Assembly (NCBI GenBank): GCA_945910005.1
Contig: OX246739.1
Location: 7,284,001-7,348,000 of the forward strand
Source: Isoperla grammatica
Lineage: Eukaryota > Arthropoda > Insecta > Plecoptera > Perlodidae
DNA: 64,000 nt
Reading direction: 5' to 3'
In this document: positions 51,013 to 62,565 of the stretch, one piece after another
How positions within the stretch are numbered: position 1 is the stretch's first letter
How the letters are laid out: each line of letters starts with the position of its first letter
Notes under the pieces: model-generated
The model's input: the letters and a program-made list of their open reading frames with translations, nothing else
The model's database searches: none
Told to the model about the DNA's origin: nothing
Program-made: the position numbers and the translations under genes

Positions 51013-52338
51013 GTGAGTACACCCACAATCTAATCACCATCCACGTGCCCCGCTATACTTTGTTTCCGCCGTCACAGCAACCTGCAGAAAGTCAAGTGGG
51101 AGACGTGTACTATAAGATATGCCCGTCAGACCTTAGATCATGACAAACAGTGGCTGCAGCTTCTAATCAGGCACTTCTTGCTCACTCACACATAAAAGGT
51201 CTGCTGCACTTGCGCCCCCTCCAAAAGTAAGAACTCTGACGCCCCTGTCGGCAACCCGGTGCATCTCGTGTCGTTTATTGCGGACGTGTGACATCTTACG
51301 AACACTGGGATTATAACACCTACCTTCAGCACCCACGCCCGCAATACACTGGGGTAGTTTGATGAGACAAGTGCATAGCAAATCTAGATACAAAGAATAA
51401 GCAGTCCATTTTTTGAGCGCAAGCATTTTTAGTACATTGTTACCGTACTGCAATGGGGCGTGTAGAATGCAGACAAAAAGCAATAATATATGTCAGTTGA
51501 ACAAGATGTAAAACGAAGTTTCGTGTATATTTCGAGATACAATAGTGGTGCGCTTTTGATATTTGCTATAGATTTATCCTGTAGATAGAGGGGCCTAATG
51601 TATGTTTTATGCAATCGTGATAATTTGATTGATTATCATTTGGTGTTTAACGACGTACTCGACAGCTTGGGTCATATGATGTCTTCCGTATCAGATCCAC
51701 TATACACCCCGGGGGTCGTCATAGGGGAGCCCAGCAATTGGAGGGGAGGACCAAGTGGGACGAGGGCGGGGGTAGGGTCTCCTTTTGCCTCTTACGACTG
51801 GCAGAGTCACCCAGGGCCTATTCTACCCCAGGCCCGGCCAGACGGGTCGTTGATGATTTGCAAATAAGGAAACAGTCATTCCCCGCACCGCGCGGTCTGC
51901 TCGTCAGTATGTAAACGACGCTATTGCTCTCTTCCGTTACTTTGCTTATCGAGTAACTTTGACTGAGTAGAGGAGTAACTTCAGAGCTTCGCGACATCTT
52001 TGTAGCCGTTCTTGACGCCGCAGCAGCGAGAGTTTCATCTTCCCACGCTATAATATAATATCAGGCACGCGACCATCGCACGAGCGTCTCGGGTCGCAGA
52101 CTCGACTAGTTGACAACACAACCTGGGTTCGAGGCTAGTTGACAACACCACCGATGCGTGCGTGGTCTGGGTTCGAGGCGTCGTGGTCGTGGGGAACACT
52201 TCGCTGCATAGATGCCGAGTCAAGTGTCAAGTTAAGTACAGGATTTGTTGCTATGGAATTGTTTTATAGAAGAACAAACTCCATAGCAACCATAAACAAA
52301 TCACATACTTATCTCGATTCTGCATTCCGCCCTTATTA

Positions 52339-52397
<59 letters not shown>

Positions 52398-52576
52398 CAA
52401 TGTGGCAGTGGGTTCACGATGGTTGAAACTACTGTTTTATTATACTTTATAAATAGCTGTTGCATCACACATAAACAATAATTCTGAGTATGATGATGAT
52501 AGTGATGATGACAAGCAAATGTTCCTGTCAATTGGTACTTACGACGTTACTGCAGAAGAGTTGGTGCAGCGTTTAT
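51013..52576. other. Probable intron following the 50673 exon
   Basis: No second exon was recognised. An (ATT)n microsatellite occupies about 52340-52397. A short open frame at about 51598-51867 has no family motif. Confidence 0.4.
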
Positions 52577-52584
52577 AGCTGGAT

Positions 52585-55565
52585 CAGGGGCGTGCGGTCT
52601 GGGTATGCAAGGTATGCGGTGCATACCCAGTGTATCCAGTACTTATTTAACTTAAGTATAATAATATGATCGCCTACTATATTAGTACTCATAAGTAATA
52701 ATTCGAAAAAAAAAATCAGGAGAAATGTTTTCGAGCGGTCTTTATTTCTGTCAGCAGAGGGCGGCATTTTCTGTAAGGTCTCGCTTCGGCTAGCTTTGAT
52801 TTTTTTGGTAGTAAGCGGAGCTAACTTCGAGCATGGTGTATGGGCTGAGGGTTTATTGACCATTGGCCAGGGGTGTGGGGGGAGGTATAGCCAAAAACCG
52901 AAGGCAAGTAAGCTTCCAACCTCGGCGTTCACTGCTGGTTTTCGTGCTTTCTCGGTCCTCGGATACTGTCGCCTGTCGCGTAGCAGGTGGCGCCGTGCAC
53001 TTAGCAGTCGGCACAATCCGTTAGAGCAGTGAGTGAAGTATCTCGTGTTTTAAAGTGTATTTGGTTTGTGATTGCGTGTGGTAGTAATGATATTGTAATT
53101 TACTGTGTAATAATGACTGACACTGATGATTGCATCAAAGACTTATTAAACAGGCCGTTTGGCAGGCGAACTTTTGTTGAAAAAGAACTGATTGTTAAGA
53201 ATGGTAAACCACAGCCACAAATTCCGTCATTGCAAACGAAGCACAAGGGTAGCAATGGTAAGCAGGAGTTTACTCGACGTTTTCATATCGAACAATACGA
53301 GAAGGTGCCGTGGTTGACAGGAAGTGCTACTCTAGGAAAATTGTTTTGTTGGCCGTGTGTACTGTTTAGTTCGGACACAAGTTCAACTGTTTGGACCAAA
53401 CAAGGGTATGGTAATTTGAATGCATTTTATAATGCAGCGAACAAGCATGAGCGATCACAAGCTCATTTAAATGCATTCGTTAAGTTAAATACGTTCGGGA
53501 ACACGCGCATTGAACTGCAGTTAAATGAACAACAAAGAACGCATGTGTCCCAACACAATCAAATGGTAAAAAAAAACAGAGAGATAATTCGTCGATTGAT
53601 TGATACCGTGTGTCACTTGGCTAAACAAGAATTGCCATTTCGGGGCCATGATGAAAGTGAAGATTCACTTAACAAGGGGAATTATGTCGAACTACTAAAC
53701 TTCTTAGCAGAGTACGATCAATTGTTGAAAGTACATCTGGAGACCGCCACTGTGTTTCGTGGGACATCCAACAGGATACAGAACGATCTCATTGAAGCTG
53801 TCAGTACAGTGGTTATGAATGAGATAAAGGAAGAAGTGAAAGATGCACTATTTGTTGCCATTCTCTTGGACGAGACGTCGGATGTAATGAACGCATCACA
53901 ACTGTCAACTGTCCTCCGCTACGTGACAAAAGATGGAAAAGCACACGAACGATTCGTCGGTTTCACTGACATGAGCGCTGATAAAACGGCTGGAGCTCTG
54001 TTCGAGCACGTGGTCAAGATCGTCGACGAATTTGCAATACAAGACAAATTGATAGCCCAGTCCTATGATGGTGCTGCCGTGATGGCGGGACAATTAAGCG
54101 GGTTGTGTACACGTGTTCAAGAACGCTATCCTAAAGCATTGTTTGTGCACTGCTTTGCCCATAAGCTAAATCTAGTGTTACAACAAGGGTGTCAAAACAT
54201 ACAAGAATGCCATTTATTTTTTACAACGCTCTCTGGATTGGCTGCATTTTTTTCAAACTCACCTAAAAGAAGTGCCGGTTTGAAGGAGTTTATGGCAAGA
54301 AAATTACCGACTGTAGCTCCCACAAGGTGGGTTTTTACGTCAAGATTGCTGAGCATTGTGGATGCATTTTTAAAACACCTAATTGCGTTCTTTGAGGACG
54401 TAATAGCGAACTCTGCGAAATGGGGCGGGGAAACGGCGGTAATGGCCCAAGGATTCCTAGCTTTTTTAACAAAATTTGATAACTGTTTTTTTATAACCGT
54501 GTTTTCAAATGTGTTTGGCCTCACTGACGTTCTCTATAACATTCTACAGACAAAAGAGTTTGACATCGGATATTGTTACAAAAAGGTGCAAGACACGAAA
54601 ACGTTAGTGGACACGCAACGAGAAAAATTTGAAGAAGTTTGGGAACAGGCAGAAAAAAAGCGCCAAGAGTGTAACGTCGAAGAAGTCCCGAGTAGAACAC
54701 GTGGTAACGTAAGCTACAAAGATAGAAGTCGACGTGTTTACTGCGAAATAATCGATACCATATCTACTCATTTGGACGCCCGATTTACCTCTATGGAGCG
54801 ATTCCAATTTATACAACTTCTCAACCCCGAAAATTACAACACGTATAAAGTTCAATTCCCCAGTGTAACATTTCACCAACTTGAAGACACATATGGTACC
54901 ATTTTCGATATAAATCGATTAAAAAATGAATTGATTTTCCTGTATTCGTCCGAAGAGTTTCAAGCTAAGCACCCTCACGAATTAGTGTTCTTTATGCGTT
55001 CACACCAATTGGACAAAGGGTTGCCTGAACTCTATCGTCTTGCATCGTTGTACCTTACGATTCCGAGTTCTACAGCATCCGTTGAACGATCGTTTTCGGC
55101 TCTGAAACGTATCAAGACGTATGTACGTGCTACACAAGGCCAAGAAAGACTTTCAAGTCTAGCGCTGCTTTCGATTGAAAAACGTGTCCTGTTAAACTTA
55201 AAGGAGAATTCGAACTTTTATGATCGGGTCATAGCAGTCTTCACAAAACAGGAGAGAAGGATGGAGTTCGAATTCAAGTAAATACGTCTAGTCCACTTCC
55301 TGGGTAAGTCTATAGCAGAGTATATTACTTTAGTAGGCCTATGTTTAAATGGTGATCATGTCATAAATTGTGGCATGTGTGGCGGCGCGTTTACCATGAA
55401 AACGTAAAAATACTGTTCCAACCGACAAACTATTTAATTGATTAAACAAACTGCGATCAGAGCGTCATATTTTCTCTATTCCCGCTGGACCCCCCCCCCC
55501 CCTCACACACTGATGGTTTGAGTGTTGGTCGCATACCCACTCCTAAAGTCCACCGCACGCCACTG
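52585..55565 (+). mobile_element. Complete hAT transposon (ZMYM1/TTF-type), apparently intact
   Basis: Imperfect terminal inverted repeats CAGGGGCGTGCGG (left) and, reversed, CAGTGGCGTGCGG (right), followed by a shared GGGTATGC further in. It is flanked by the perfect 8-bp duplication AGCTGGAT (52577-52584 and 55566-55573), as expected for hAT. It is 2,981 bp long with one open transposase frame. Everything needed for mobility appears present. Confidence 0.93.
53113..55281 (+). CDS. hAT transposase with TTF-type zinc finger
   Basis: 722 residues from ATG 53113 (MTDTDDCIKDLL). An open extension upstream to 53029 lacks an ATG and looks like leader. Residues about 60-130 form a TTF-type finger (LFCWPCVLF, NKHERSQAHLNAF) for DNA binding. 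A DUF4371-like segment follows, with the first catalytic aspartate in LLDETSD, the second in SYDGAAVMAG, the FVHCFAHKLNLVLQ block, and the C-terminal hAT dimerisation region with the catalytic glutamate in ASVERSFSALKRIK. It cuts and pastes the element by a hairpin mechanism in the nucleus. No frameshift or stop is present. Domesticated relatives are annotated as ZMYM1-like, but terminal repeats and a fresh duplication mark this as a transposon gene. Confidence 0.95.
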   Translation: MTDTDDCIKDLLNRPFGRRTFVEKELIVKNGKPQPQIPSLQTKHKGSNGKQEFTRRFHIEQYEKVPWLTGSATLGKLFCWPCVLFSSDTSSTVWTKQGYGNLNAFYNAANKHERSQAHLNAFVKLNTFGNTRIELQLNEQQRTHVSQHNQMVKKNREIIRRLIDTVCHLAKQELPFRGHDESEDSLNKGNYVELLNFLAEYDQLLKVHLETATVFRGTSNRIQNDLIEAVSTVVMNEIKEEVKDALFVAILLDETSDVMNASQLSTVLRYVTKDGKAHERFVGFTDMSADKTAGALFEHVVKIVDEFAIQDKLIAQSYDGAAVMAGQLSGLCTRVQERYPKALFVHCFAHKLNLVLQQGCQNIQECHLFFTTLSGLAAFFSNSPKRSAGLKEFMARKLPTVAPTRWVFTSRLLSIVDAFLKHLIAFFEDVIANSAKWGGETAVMAQGFLAFLTKFDNCFFITVFSNVFGLTDVLYNILQTKEFDIGYCYKKVQDTKTLVDTQREKFEEVWEQAEKKRQECNVEEVPSRTRGNVSYKDRSRRVYCEIIDTISTHLDARFTSMERFQFIQLLNPENYNTYKVQFPSVTFHQLEDTYGTIFDINRLKNELIFLYSSEEFQAKHPHELVFFMRSHQLDKGLPELYRLASLYLTIPSSTASVERSFSALKRIKTYVRATQGQERLSSLALLSIEKRVLLNLKENSNFYDRVIAVFTKQERRMEFEFK

Positions 55566-55656
55566 AGCTGGATCATCACAAACTTGTTAGCGTCACAATT
55601 AATTCTCTTCTATCTACATAAGCGTTCGTGGTGGCGTCACACATAATAATATTTCG

Positions 55657-56180
55657 TAGGAATACCTGTAACATAGGGTGCACACTAGCTTTACCTGATG
55701 TGCCCCTCTACAGGTGGCTAACTATAGGCGTTGAGTGCGTAATATAGTGTAGAGGTTCCACACGCCATCGGCAGTTTGTCTACCGCCATTTACTGCCCAA
55801 AATACTTTAGTCGGGTAGTGGAAGTTCGCCAAGCGACGCGATGACGGAGCCTGATTGGTCGGCTACTTCACCGAAGATATACGAAGACAGCCGAAAACTC
55901 CCGTCATCGCGTCGCTTGGCGAACTTCTACTACCCGACTAAAGTATGTTGGGCAGCATAAGGTGCCGATAGCGTTGCGACTCTACCCTATATTACTTACT
56001 CAACGCTATAAGGTGTTGGATAAATGGGAAGGAATCTCCGAGGGCTATTATAGTAGAATTCAATCCCAGAATTCGCGTTACGACCTAGCAAAACCTTCAG
56101 TGAGGATTGTCGGTGGGCGGAATCGAACCGGCGACAGCCGAACAAGAGTCTCCACGTGTTACCGCCAAGCTACGTAACAC
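55657..56180 (-). mobile_element. SINE family 1, copy 3, split by a MITE
   Basis: On the minus strand the head is at 55958-56180 (GGAATCGAACCGGCGACAGC on +, reverse B box; TTACCGCCAAGC, reverse A box) and the tail block is at 55657-55728 (GGTGCACACTAGCTTTACC). The palindromic element at 55793-55955 lies between them. Confidence 0.65.
55793..55955. mobile_element. 163-bp palindromic MITE
   Basis: CTGCCCAAAATACTTTAGTC at the left and, reversed, CTGCCCAACATACTTTAGTC at the right. The arms of about 57 bp continue through GAAGTTCGCCAAGCGACGCG. No coding sequence. The target duplication is not clear. Confidence 0.8.
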
Positions 56181-56185
56181 GAAGA

Positions 56186-58040
56186 CGAGCCGAGTGTTGT
56201 TTCGGAAGGCCGATCTCTCCCCGCGCCAAATATAATTGGTGTTTTGAGTCGCCCGCTCGCTCGCGTGTGTCTGTGTTAATTGCTACGATTAATGAGATAA
56301 CCTCTTAACTTCCGGCAGTCTAATATGTTACGAACGTTAACTCCATATAGCTAACGCATTGAAAGCTAAACAATAACGGTCTGAAAAACAAATTTGTGAT
56401 CATTATTGTAATACACTAAATCAAAATTGAATATTCAACAAGAGTTTTGAATGTTTTTAACGGTCAGGGTTTACCGGCCATCTTGGCTCTTCCAGACAGG
56501 AACACATCCAGACAGGAACACATCCAGACAGGAACACACATCATGCTAATTCAGACGTTATTTTAAACCTATATCCGAAAATATGTACATGAACCATTGT
56601 AATTTTTTTTTACACGCGTTACTTAGTAAGAGAGCTTCTGTTTTGTTTGTGTGTTGTGGTGGGTTAGAGCTAAACCATATCATTTTTTAATGTGTGCCTC
56701 ATAAAATGTAATTTAAATATTATTTGACGAGCGCAGCTTCATTCTGATTGGTTCGTTGGTGTTGCGTTCGACGTCCAGCTCGGGAATCCACTTAAGTTAT
56801 GCTGAAGGATTCGGAAACAGGGCCCCAGCTGGTAAAAAAACGTTTGTCCCAAATTTGAAGGTGTGTATGTAAGATAATTGATACTATAAGCTGTACAAGG
56901 CTTTGACTATAAGGTAGTTGTAGACCTTTGATTTGAGCTTCTTAAGGGGGGGGGGGGGGGGGGCAAGAAGGTCAAAATGGGGGAAGCTGGGTGCTGGAAG
57001 CTGAGGGGGGTTAACCTGGTTGATTATACATATAGTAATACTGCTGCTCTGAAAACTTCTTGCCCATAGAAAGCGTAGAAAACTAAAGATTTTACCATCA
57101 TTCAACTTAGAAAAACAGTGTTAGCTAATGACCTCTGCTCTCGCGTTGACAATCAATTGCAATTAGTATTTTTCAGCCGTAAGATAAGTGCCGATTCATT
57201 AAGCCATTACCGTGCCATGTGTTTGACGAGGTTCTGTCTCAGAGAGAGACAGAGACTTGGCCGAATATCAACAACAAGCCAGTCATTGCACCTAATTGAG
57301 AATAATACAGCAATAACATTCAGCGATGTGGAGTTATAAAGGGTGTGTATAAACACGACACTCACTGATGCCGTTTAGAGGTTTTCACTCTTTGGTGATC
57401 TCAATCAAAGAGGAAGAGCAACAGCTAAAGGAGGGTTAAATGGCTTGAACTTGTAAAAACAAAAGAAAATAACCCTAAGAAATGAAAGATTTTAAAACGT
57501 TTGTAATTATTTCTGAATTGTGTAGCGTTTAATTCACTTGTAAATCAAAAAGTCGACTACGATTACCATCTCAAATTAAAGCCATACTCATTGCGCAGTC
57601 TTCGGCTAATAGTTAGTACTACAATGATTGTTTTGATGTTTCATTTGCCTGTCGACAAGAACAAATGAACATCGCATCAAAATAACGAGAAGAGCAAACT
57701 TTTGAATAATCTTCATTTTAAAATACGTATATATTCGTGTAGTTTCATATAACCTCCAAATCCTGTCTATATATAAAGGAAGTGAACAACATACAAAGCA
57801 CCATTTAGTGTCACGTAAGTGAAAACATATTTATTGTTTCAAATTGCAATATTGAGGTTTAAAACAACCGTAGTTCTTTACCCAGGCTGCATGGTTACGG
57901 TATGAACGCGTATATACATTGATTTAGGTTTCAGTTCTGGTTTCGGTTATGACCAAAAATAAAAGTTTCTGTTACGGTACTAACTGAAAAGTAATAATGG
58001 TTGTGGTTTCTGGTTTTCTTCTGTAGCCGACAATAAAGGT
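56186..58040. other. Non-coding stretch
   Basis: No coding region supported. It includes three copies of a 16-bp repeat CCAGACAGGAACACAT (about 56484-56533) and a run of G at about 56947-56963. Confidence 0.5.
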
Positions 58041-58864
58041 ATATAGTCCTTTGCATAACGAGAATGACGGTTTAAAATTTGGGTCAAAGGATGACATATA
58101 TCAAAAGAAAGCTTAAGACGAGCACTTTTCAAAAAACCATGATATACCGCTGGCAAATCCAGCTTTCTATGTCAAAACTAGGGTCAAAGGTCAAATTTGT
58201 AATTTTTTTAATAATTTTTAATTAAATAATGAAAAATGTTTGCCATTTTAATCATACATTTTTAGTAAGATTAATGTATTATGTTTCTTGAAAAAAATTA
58301 AATTAACCATTTAGCCTTTTTTGACCTTAATTGAGGTCAATTTCCTCAAAATGGGTAATTTTTTTAATTTTCTTCTATTTATTGGCCAATATTCATTATA
58401 TCAACGTACTTACTCATAAATACGTTAAAATGAATAGTTCTTATTGTTATCATATTGTTTTCACGGTATTCATTCAAAATGGCGGTCAAAGGTCAATAGG
58501 TAAGTATCGTCAAACTAGGTCTAGTAACTAAAATATTACTTGTGGGTACTCTAAAGACGCAGAATTTTAACTGCAATTACAATAACGAATAACAATATAA
58601 TGTTTTAATCGTAAGAGAATGTAACTATCATAAAACTTATAAACTACTTAAGATTGTTACTGAATTTCTAATTAATGTCCTCATACATCAGGGTATTCTT
58701 GAATGGGTGTGCAACTGCAACAAAATACATTTTTAGAAAAGAACATGACCATGCTCAGATACGTGATATGATAGTATGATATGATATCTGTCCTAGCAGT
58801 CACTGTCTAGTCGTCAAATTAATCAGAATTGAAGTCAAAATCACTCAAAATTGAAGTCGTCAGA

Positions 58865-59310
58865 TTAATCACCTTCTGATTCACTGGAATTCTCATGCTG
58901 GGTACCGATATTTGGACAGTCCTTCAGCTTACACGCGTGAGTACACTTCATCTGATTGGCCAAACACTCATAGGTCGGCATCTTGCAAACACGGCAACAG
59001 TTACAGGCTAGGAGATCCATAATGGTCAAAGGTACTGGAGTTCCAATCATCCACTCGTTGCTCAGATCTCCTTCTGCCGTGGTTTTCCATCCATAGCCAC
59101 ACAGATCAGGAACATCAGGGTTGGCTTCCAAGAAACGTATCAATAGATCGTGTTTGGTTGATAACTCACAGTCGCAGGATACGAAGCAGTAAGCAATCGT
59201 TACAAGGTGGTAGCTGATTAGACTTCATATGATCACACTTACTTCTAAAAAGCTCGTATAGCGCAGCAGGTTGACGCATGACAGAGTCGTGGTCAAAGAG
59301 CAGAGTTTAC
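58865..59310 (-). pseudogene. Cysteine-rich C-terminal piece of the PIN/FEN1-like element protein, left arm
   Basis: The minus-strand open frame 59143-58865 contains NPDVPDLCGYGW, EWMIGTPVPLTIMDLLACNC, CRVCKMPTYECLANQMKC and CKLKDCPN, ending ENSSESEGD. Upstream pieces in other frames read SNQLPPCND. This order (W...P.P...L..C.C..C....C.C.....C...C.C) is the C-terminus of the uncharacterised family whose N-terminal half remains in element A. Frameshifts separate the pieces, so it is not expressed intact. Confidence 0.55.
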
Positions 59311-59689
59311 ACACAAACTCTTCGAGTTTTTTTGATGACATCGATAGAAACTCTCCAGTCCTGACCCATCTTGTTTAGCTTGACACAGAAATGCGAGTTT
59401 TTTTTCTCATGATATTCAAAGTTCACTTTTTCCCTTTACCACTGAATGAGCTCACTCAGGTTGGAACTCATAGTCGTCCCCTACACCTATAAATGCGCCC
59501 GTTGTTAACAAGGTAACAGTTTTATACATGTCATTTCCCATATAGAAAACATATCCATAGCAACATAGGTGAAGTGGCCGACTATGAATTCCAACCTTTG
59601 TCACAACCAGTGCATGGAGGTCAGGGAGGGTATTACCGTATTACATACTTCGAATCCCAACGAACTCGCTAGTTTTTGCACATCTTCGA

Positions 59690-60120
59690 AGTGTGTTTGA
59701 TTTTTGGTAGTCAAGCGTCCACCAGCTGCCCTACGAGCTTTTCAAAAGTAAATGTGATGATATTAAGTCTAATCAGCTACCACCTTGAAACGATTCCCTA
59801 CTGCTTCAAATCCTGCGGCTGCGAGCTAACCACCAAACAGCGGACTGGATACGTTGTTTGGACGCCAACCCTGATGTTCCTGATCCGCGTGGCTATGGAT
59901 GGGAAACCACGGCAGAAGGAGATCTGAGCAACGAGTGGATGATTGGAACTCCAGTACCTTTGACCGTTATGGATCTCCTAGCCGGTAACTGTTACCGTGT
60001 TTGCAAGATGCCGACATGTGAGTGTTTGGCCAATCAATAAAAGTGTACCCACGCTTGTAAGCTGAAGGATTGTACAAATACCAGTACCAGTACCAGTGCC
60101 AATAGAGTACCAGTACCATG
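59690..60120 (+). pseudogene. Cysteine-rich C-terminal piece of the PIN/FEN1-like element protein, right arm
   Basis: The + strand mirrors the left arm: LPYELFKSKCDDIKSNQLPP, then NPDVPDPRGYGWETT, EWMIGTPVPLTVMDLLAGNC, CKMPTCECLANQ and a stop at 60038-60040, where the left arm continues with MKC. An ACCAGT microsatellite (about 60078-60118) has expanded in this arm only. It is one of two inverted copies of the same coding end. Confidence 0.55.
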
Positions 60121-61728
60121 AGAATTCCAGTGAGTCAGAAGGTTATTAATCTGATAACTTGGATAGTGACTGCTAAGGTAGATATAACATAATACTAGTA
60201 TCATATCACGTATCTCAGCATGGTCATGCTCTTTTCTAAAAATGTATTTTGTTGCAGTTGCACACCTATTCAAGAATACCCTGATGTCTGAGGACATTAA
60301 TTAGAAATTCAGTAACAATCTCAAGTAGTTTATAAGTTATATGATAATTACATTCTCTTACGATTAAAACAATATTATTATTCTTTATTTTAATTGCAGT
60401 TAAAATTCTGCGTCTTTAGAGTACCCACAAGTAATATTTTAGTTACTAGACCTAGTTTGACGATACTTACCTATTGACCTTTGACCGCCATTTTGAATGA
60501 ATACCGTGAAAACAATGTGATAACAATAAGAACTATTCATTTTAACGTATTTATGAGTAAGTACGTTGATATAATGAATATTGGCCAATAAATCGAAGAA
60601 AATTTTAGAAATTACCCATTTTGAGGAAATTGACCCCAATCAAGGTCAAAAAAGGTCAGTAGGTAATTTAATTTTTTTTTTTATAAACTTTATACATTTA
60701 TCTTACTAGAAGAGTATTTTTAAACTCGCAAACATTTTTCGTTATTTAATAAAAAAATATTTAAAAAATTACAAATTTGACCTTGGACCCTGGTTTTGAC
60801 ATAGAAAGCTGGATTTGCCAGAAGTATATCATGGTTTTTTAAAAAGTACTCGTCTCAAGCTTTCATTTGATATATGTCATCCTTTGACCCAAATTTTATA
60901 CCGACCAGGCCTTTTTCGAGCGTTATGCAAAGGACTAATATGGTTGTAAGATACAAAACATCGTAACGTTTATTAAATTGTTTAAACAATCAAATAAATA
61001 CATGCGTTATTAAACTAGGGTAGTTTTATGTACATATCTTATATGTGTTCAGTCACATCTTAATTACGGAATTGGGTTATCTGATTTAAAGCGTATTGTA
61101 TATTCAACATTCCAATTAGAACGGTAAAAGGAATTATGTAATATGATGTTGATTACCTTATTTTTTAATTGAAATTTAGCAAAATGTGTCTAAAGCGTTC
61201 GTGAATAATATTTATGTAATTAAAACTCTTGGATATGTTCGATTTTAATATCTAAAAGTGCATCATGTTAAAATTGATAATGACGAGAATAATACATCAT
61301 TTTCACTATGTATTTTGCCACAGTAAATGTGTATAGATAGATAATGATGAAATAGAATATATTTAACATAAATTACATTGTGCGTATCAATCAACAAACC
61401 CAGAACTAATTTGGGTTTGCATGTAAAATATACAGATTTCATAGTATAGAAGTTCAATCAAATTCATTTTAATTAGAGTCTCGCCTATTATAGCTGAGGA
61501 ACCTCTATCAATATTTATCGGACAACGATGAACCCACCCAATCGCACTTATTGATAACGGAAAGAATGAGTAATGAGTGCTACAAGATGGATTCTTGATA
61601 CTCTCACTGAACAATCTCGGAGTTATTACCATGTTTTTAACAAACGTCACATACCAAAATGCAATGGCGTCTTTTACAGTCTCCATGGTTGCCGGGTCTG
61701 AAAGTAAAAATGTAATAGCAAAAGAGTA

Positions 61729-61734
<6 letters not shown>

Positions 61735-61781
<47 letters not shown>
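61735..61781. repeat. (AAT)n microsatellite
   Basis: About 16 uninterrupted AAT units. Confidence 0.9.
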
Positions 61782-61783
<2 letters not shown>

Positions 61784-61876
61784 GTATAGTTATTGCCACC
61801 CGACATTATAATATGCTATTTTTAATATTTATTATGAACCTCGTTGTACGATACAGCCCGAGCCCCTCTATAGCAA

Positions 61877-62249
61877 GTATAGGGAGTATTCACGTGACGT
61901 CACATCGGCCATATTGGAGGCCACCTATAGTACTATTTCAAGTTTCATTTAGCTGTCAATAGAATATGAATGTAGGTACGAAATACGAGAGTTTGAACAC
62001 GTATATCCCCCGATAAAGTTTACGGAAATGATTATTGTATGCTTCTGTACGCGATTAAAAGAGTAATCGAGACAAAAGAGTTTGTTTATGTTGATTTTAA
62101 GTGATAATAGCAAACCAAAGTTAGAGAACAGTTGAATTTCCATCAAACGCCAGCTGAAACATACTAACAAGTAACAATGAACTACCAATCACATGCCATT
62201 GTGGCCTCCAATGTGGCCACCATGCGCAATACGTCAATACACCCTATAC
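61877..62249. mobile_element. MITE-like inverted-repeat element
   Basis: GTATAGGGAGTATTCACGT at the left and, reversed, GTATAGGGTGTATTGACGT at the right. ATTGGAGGCCAC also occurs in both arms. About 370 bp, non-coding. Confidence 0.7.
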
Positions 62250-62278
62250 CGGCTTAGACCTCTGTTCGACGGGGACGC

Positions 62279-62565
62279 GGAATAACGCCCACAAGGAATA
62301 AGGCCCACATGGAACAAGGCCCACATGGAATAACGCCCACATGGAACAAGGCCCACATTTTACGATCCCGAAGCTTCCCGAGCGATGCTGCGTTGCCAAA
62401 TGTTTAATATTGGTTTTGATAGTCGTTACTCACACCTAATTTGCATAATGAAGGTCAACGGCAAAGCAAGCTTCGGGATTGTAAAATGTGGGCCTTGTTC
62501 CATGTGGGCGTTATTCCATGTGGGCCTTGTTCCATGTGGGCTTTATTCCATGTGGGCGTTATTCC
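62279..62565. repeat. Small foldback-like palindrome built of 16-bp subrepeats
   Basis: Both arms are tandem runs of GGAATAACGCCCACAT or GGAACAAGGCCCACAT (about five to six each, in opposite directions) ending in ATTTTACGATCCCGAAGCTT or its near match, around a 90-bp loop. Confidence 0.85.

Larger units (their letters stand above)
58044..60937. mobile_element. Long-inverted-repeat DNA element D (TAGTCC ends)
   Basis: Both ends read TAGTCCTTTGCATAACG inward, and the arms of about 1.2 kb (58044 to about 59270, and about 59700 to 60937) are highly similar inverted copies. Flanks carry ATA (58041-58043 and 60938-60940). Both arms encode the same stretch IHYINVLTHKYVKMN and, further in, the same cysteine-rich protein piece. 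The tips and 3-bp duplication resemble element A at 2548-6048. Confidence 0.8.

Noticed and set aside
52573..53016. 147-codon minus-strand open frame at the left end of the hAT element
   Set aside because: It runs across the element end and leader antisense to the transposase; no motif supports it.
53029..53112. Upstream extension of the hAT transposase frame
   Set aside because: It begins without an ATG; the first in-frame ATG is at 53113, so the extra 28 codons are treated as leader.
58331..60639. Identical 66-residue open frames on opposite strands as a conserved gene pair
   Set aside because: They lie at mirror positions in the inverted arms of element D, so identity reflects the repeat; no protein motif was seen.
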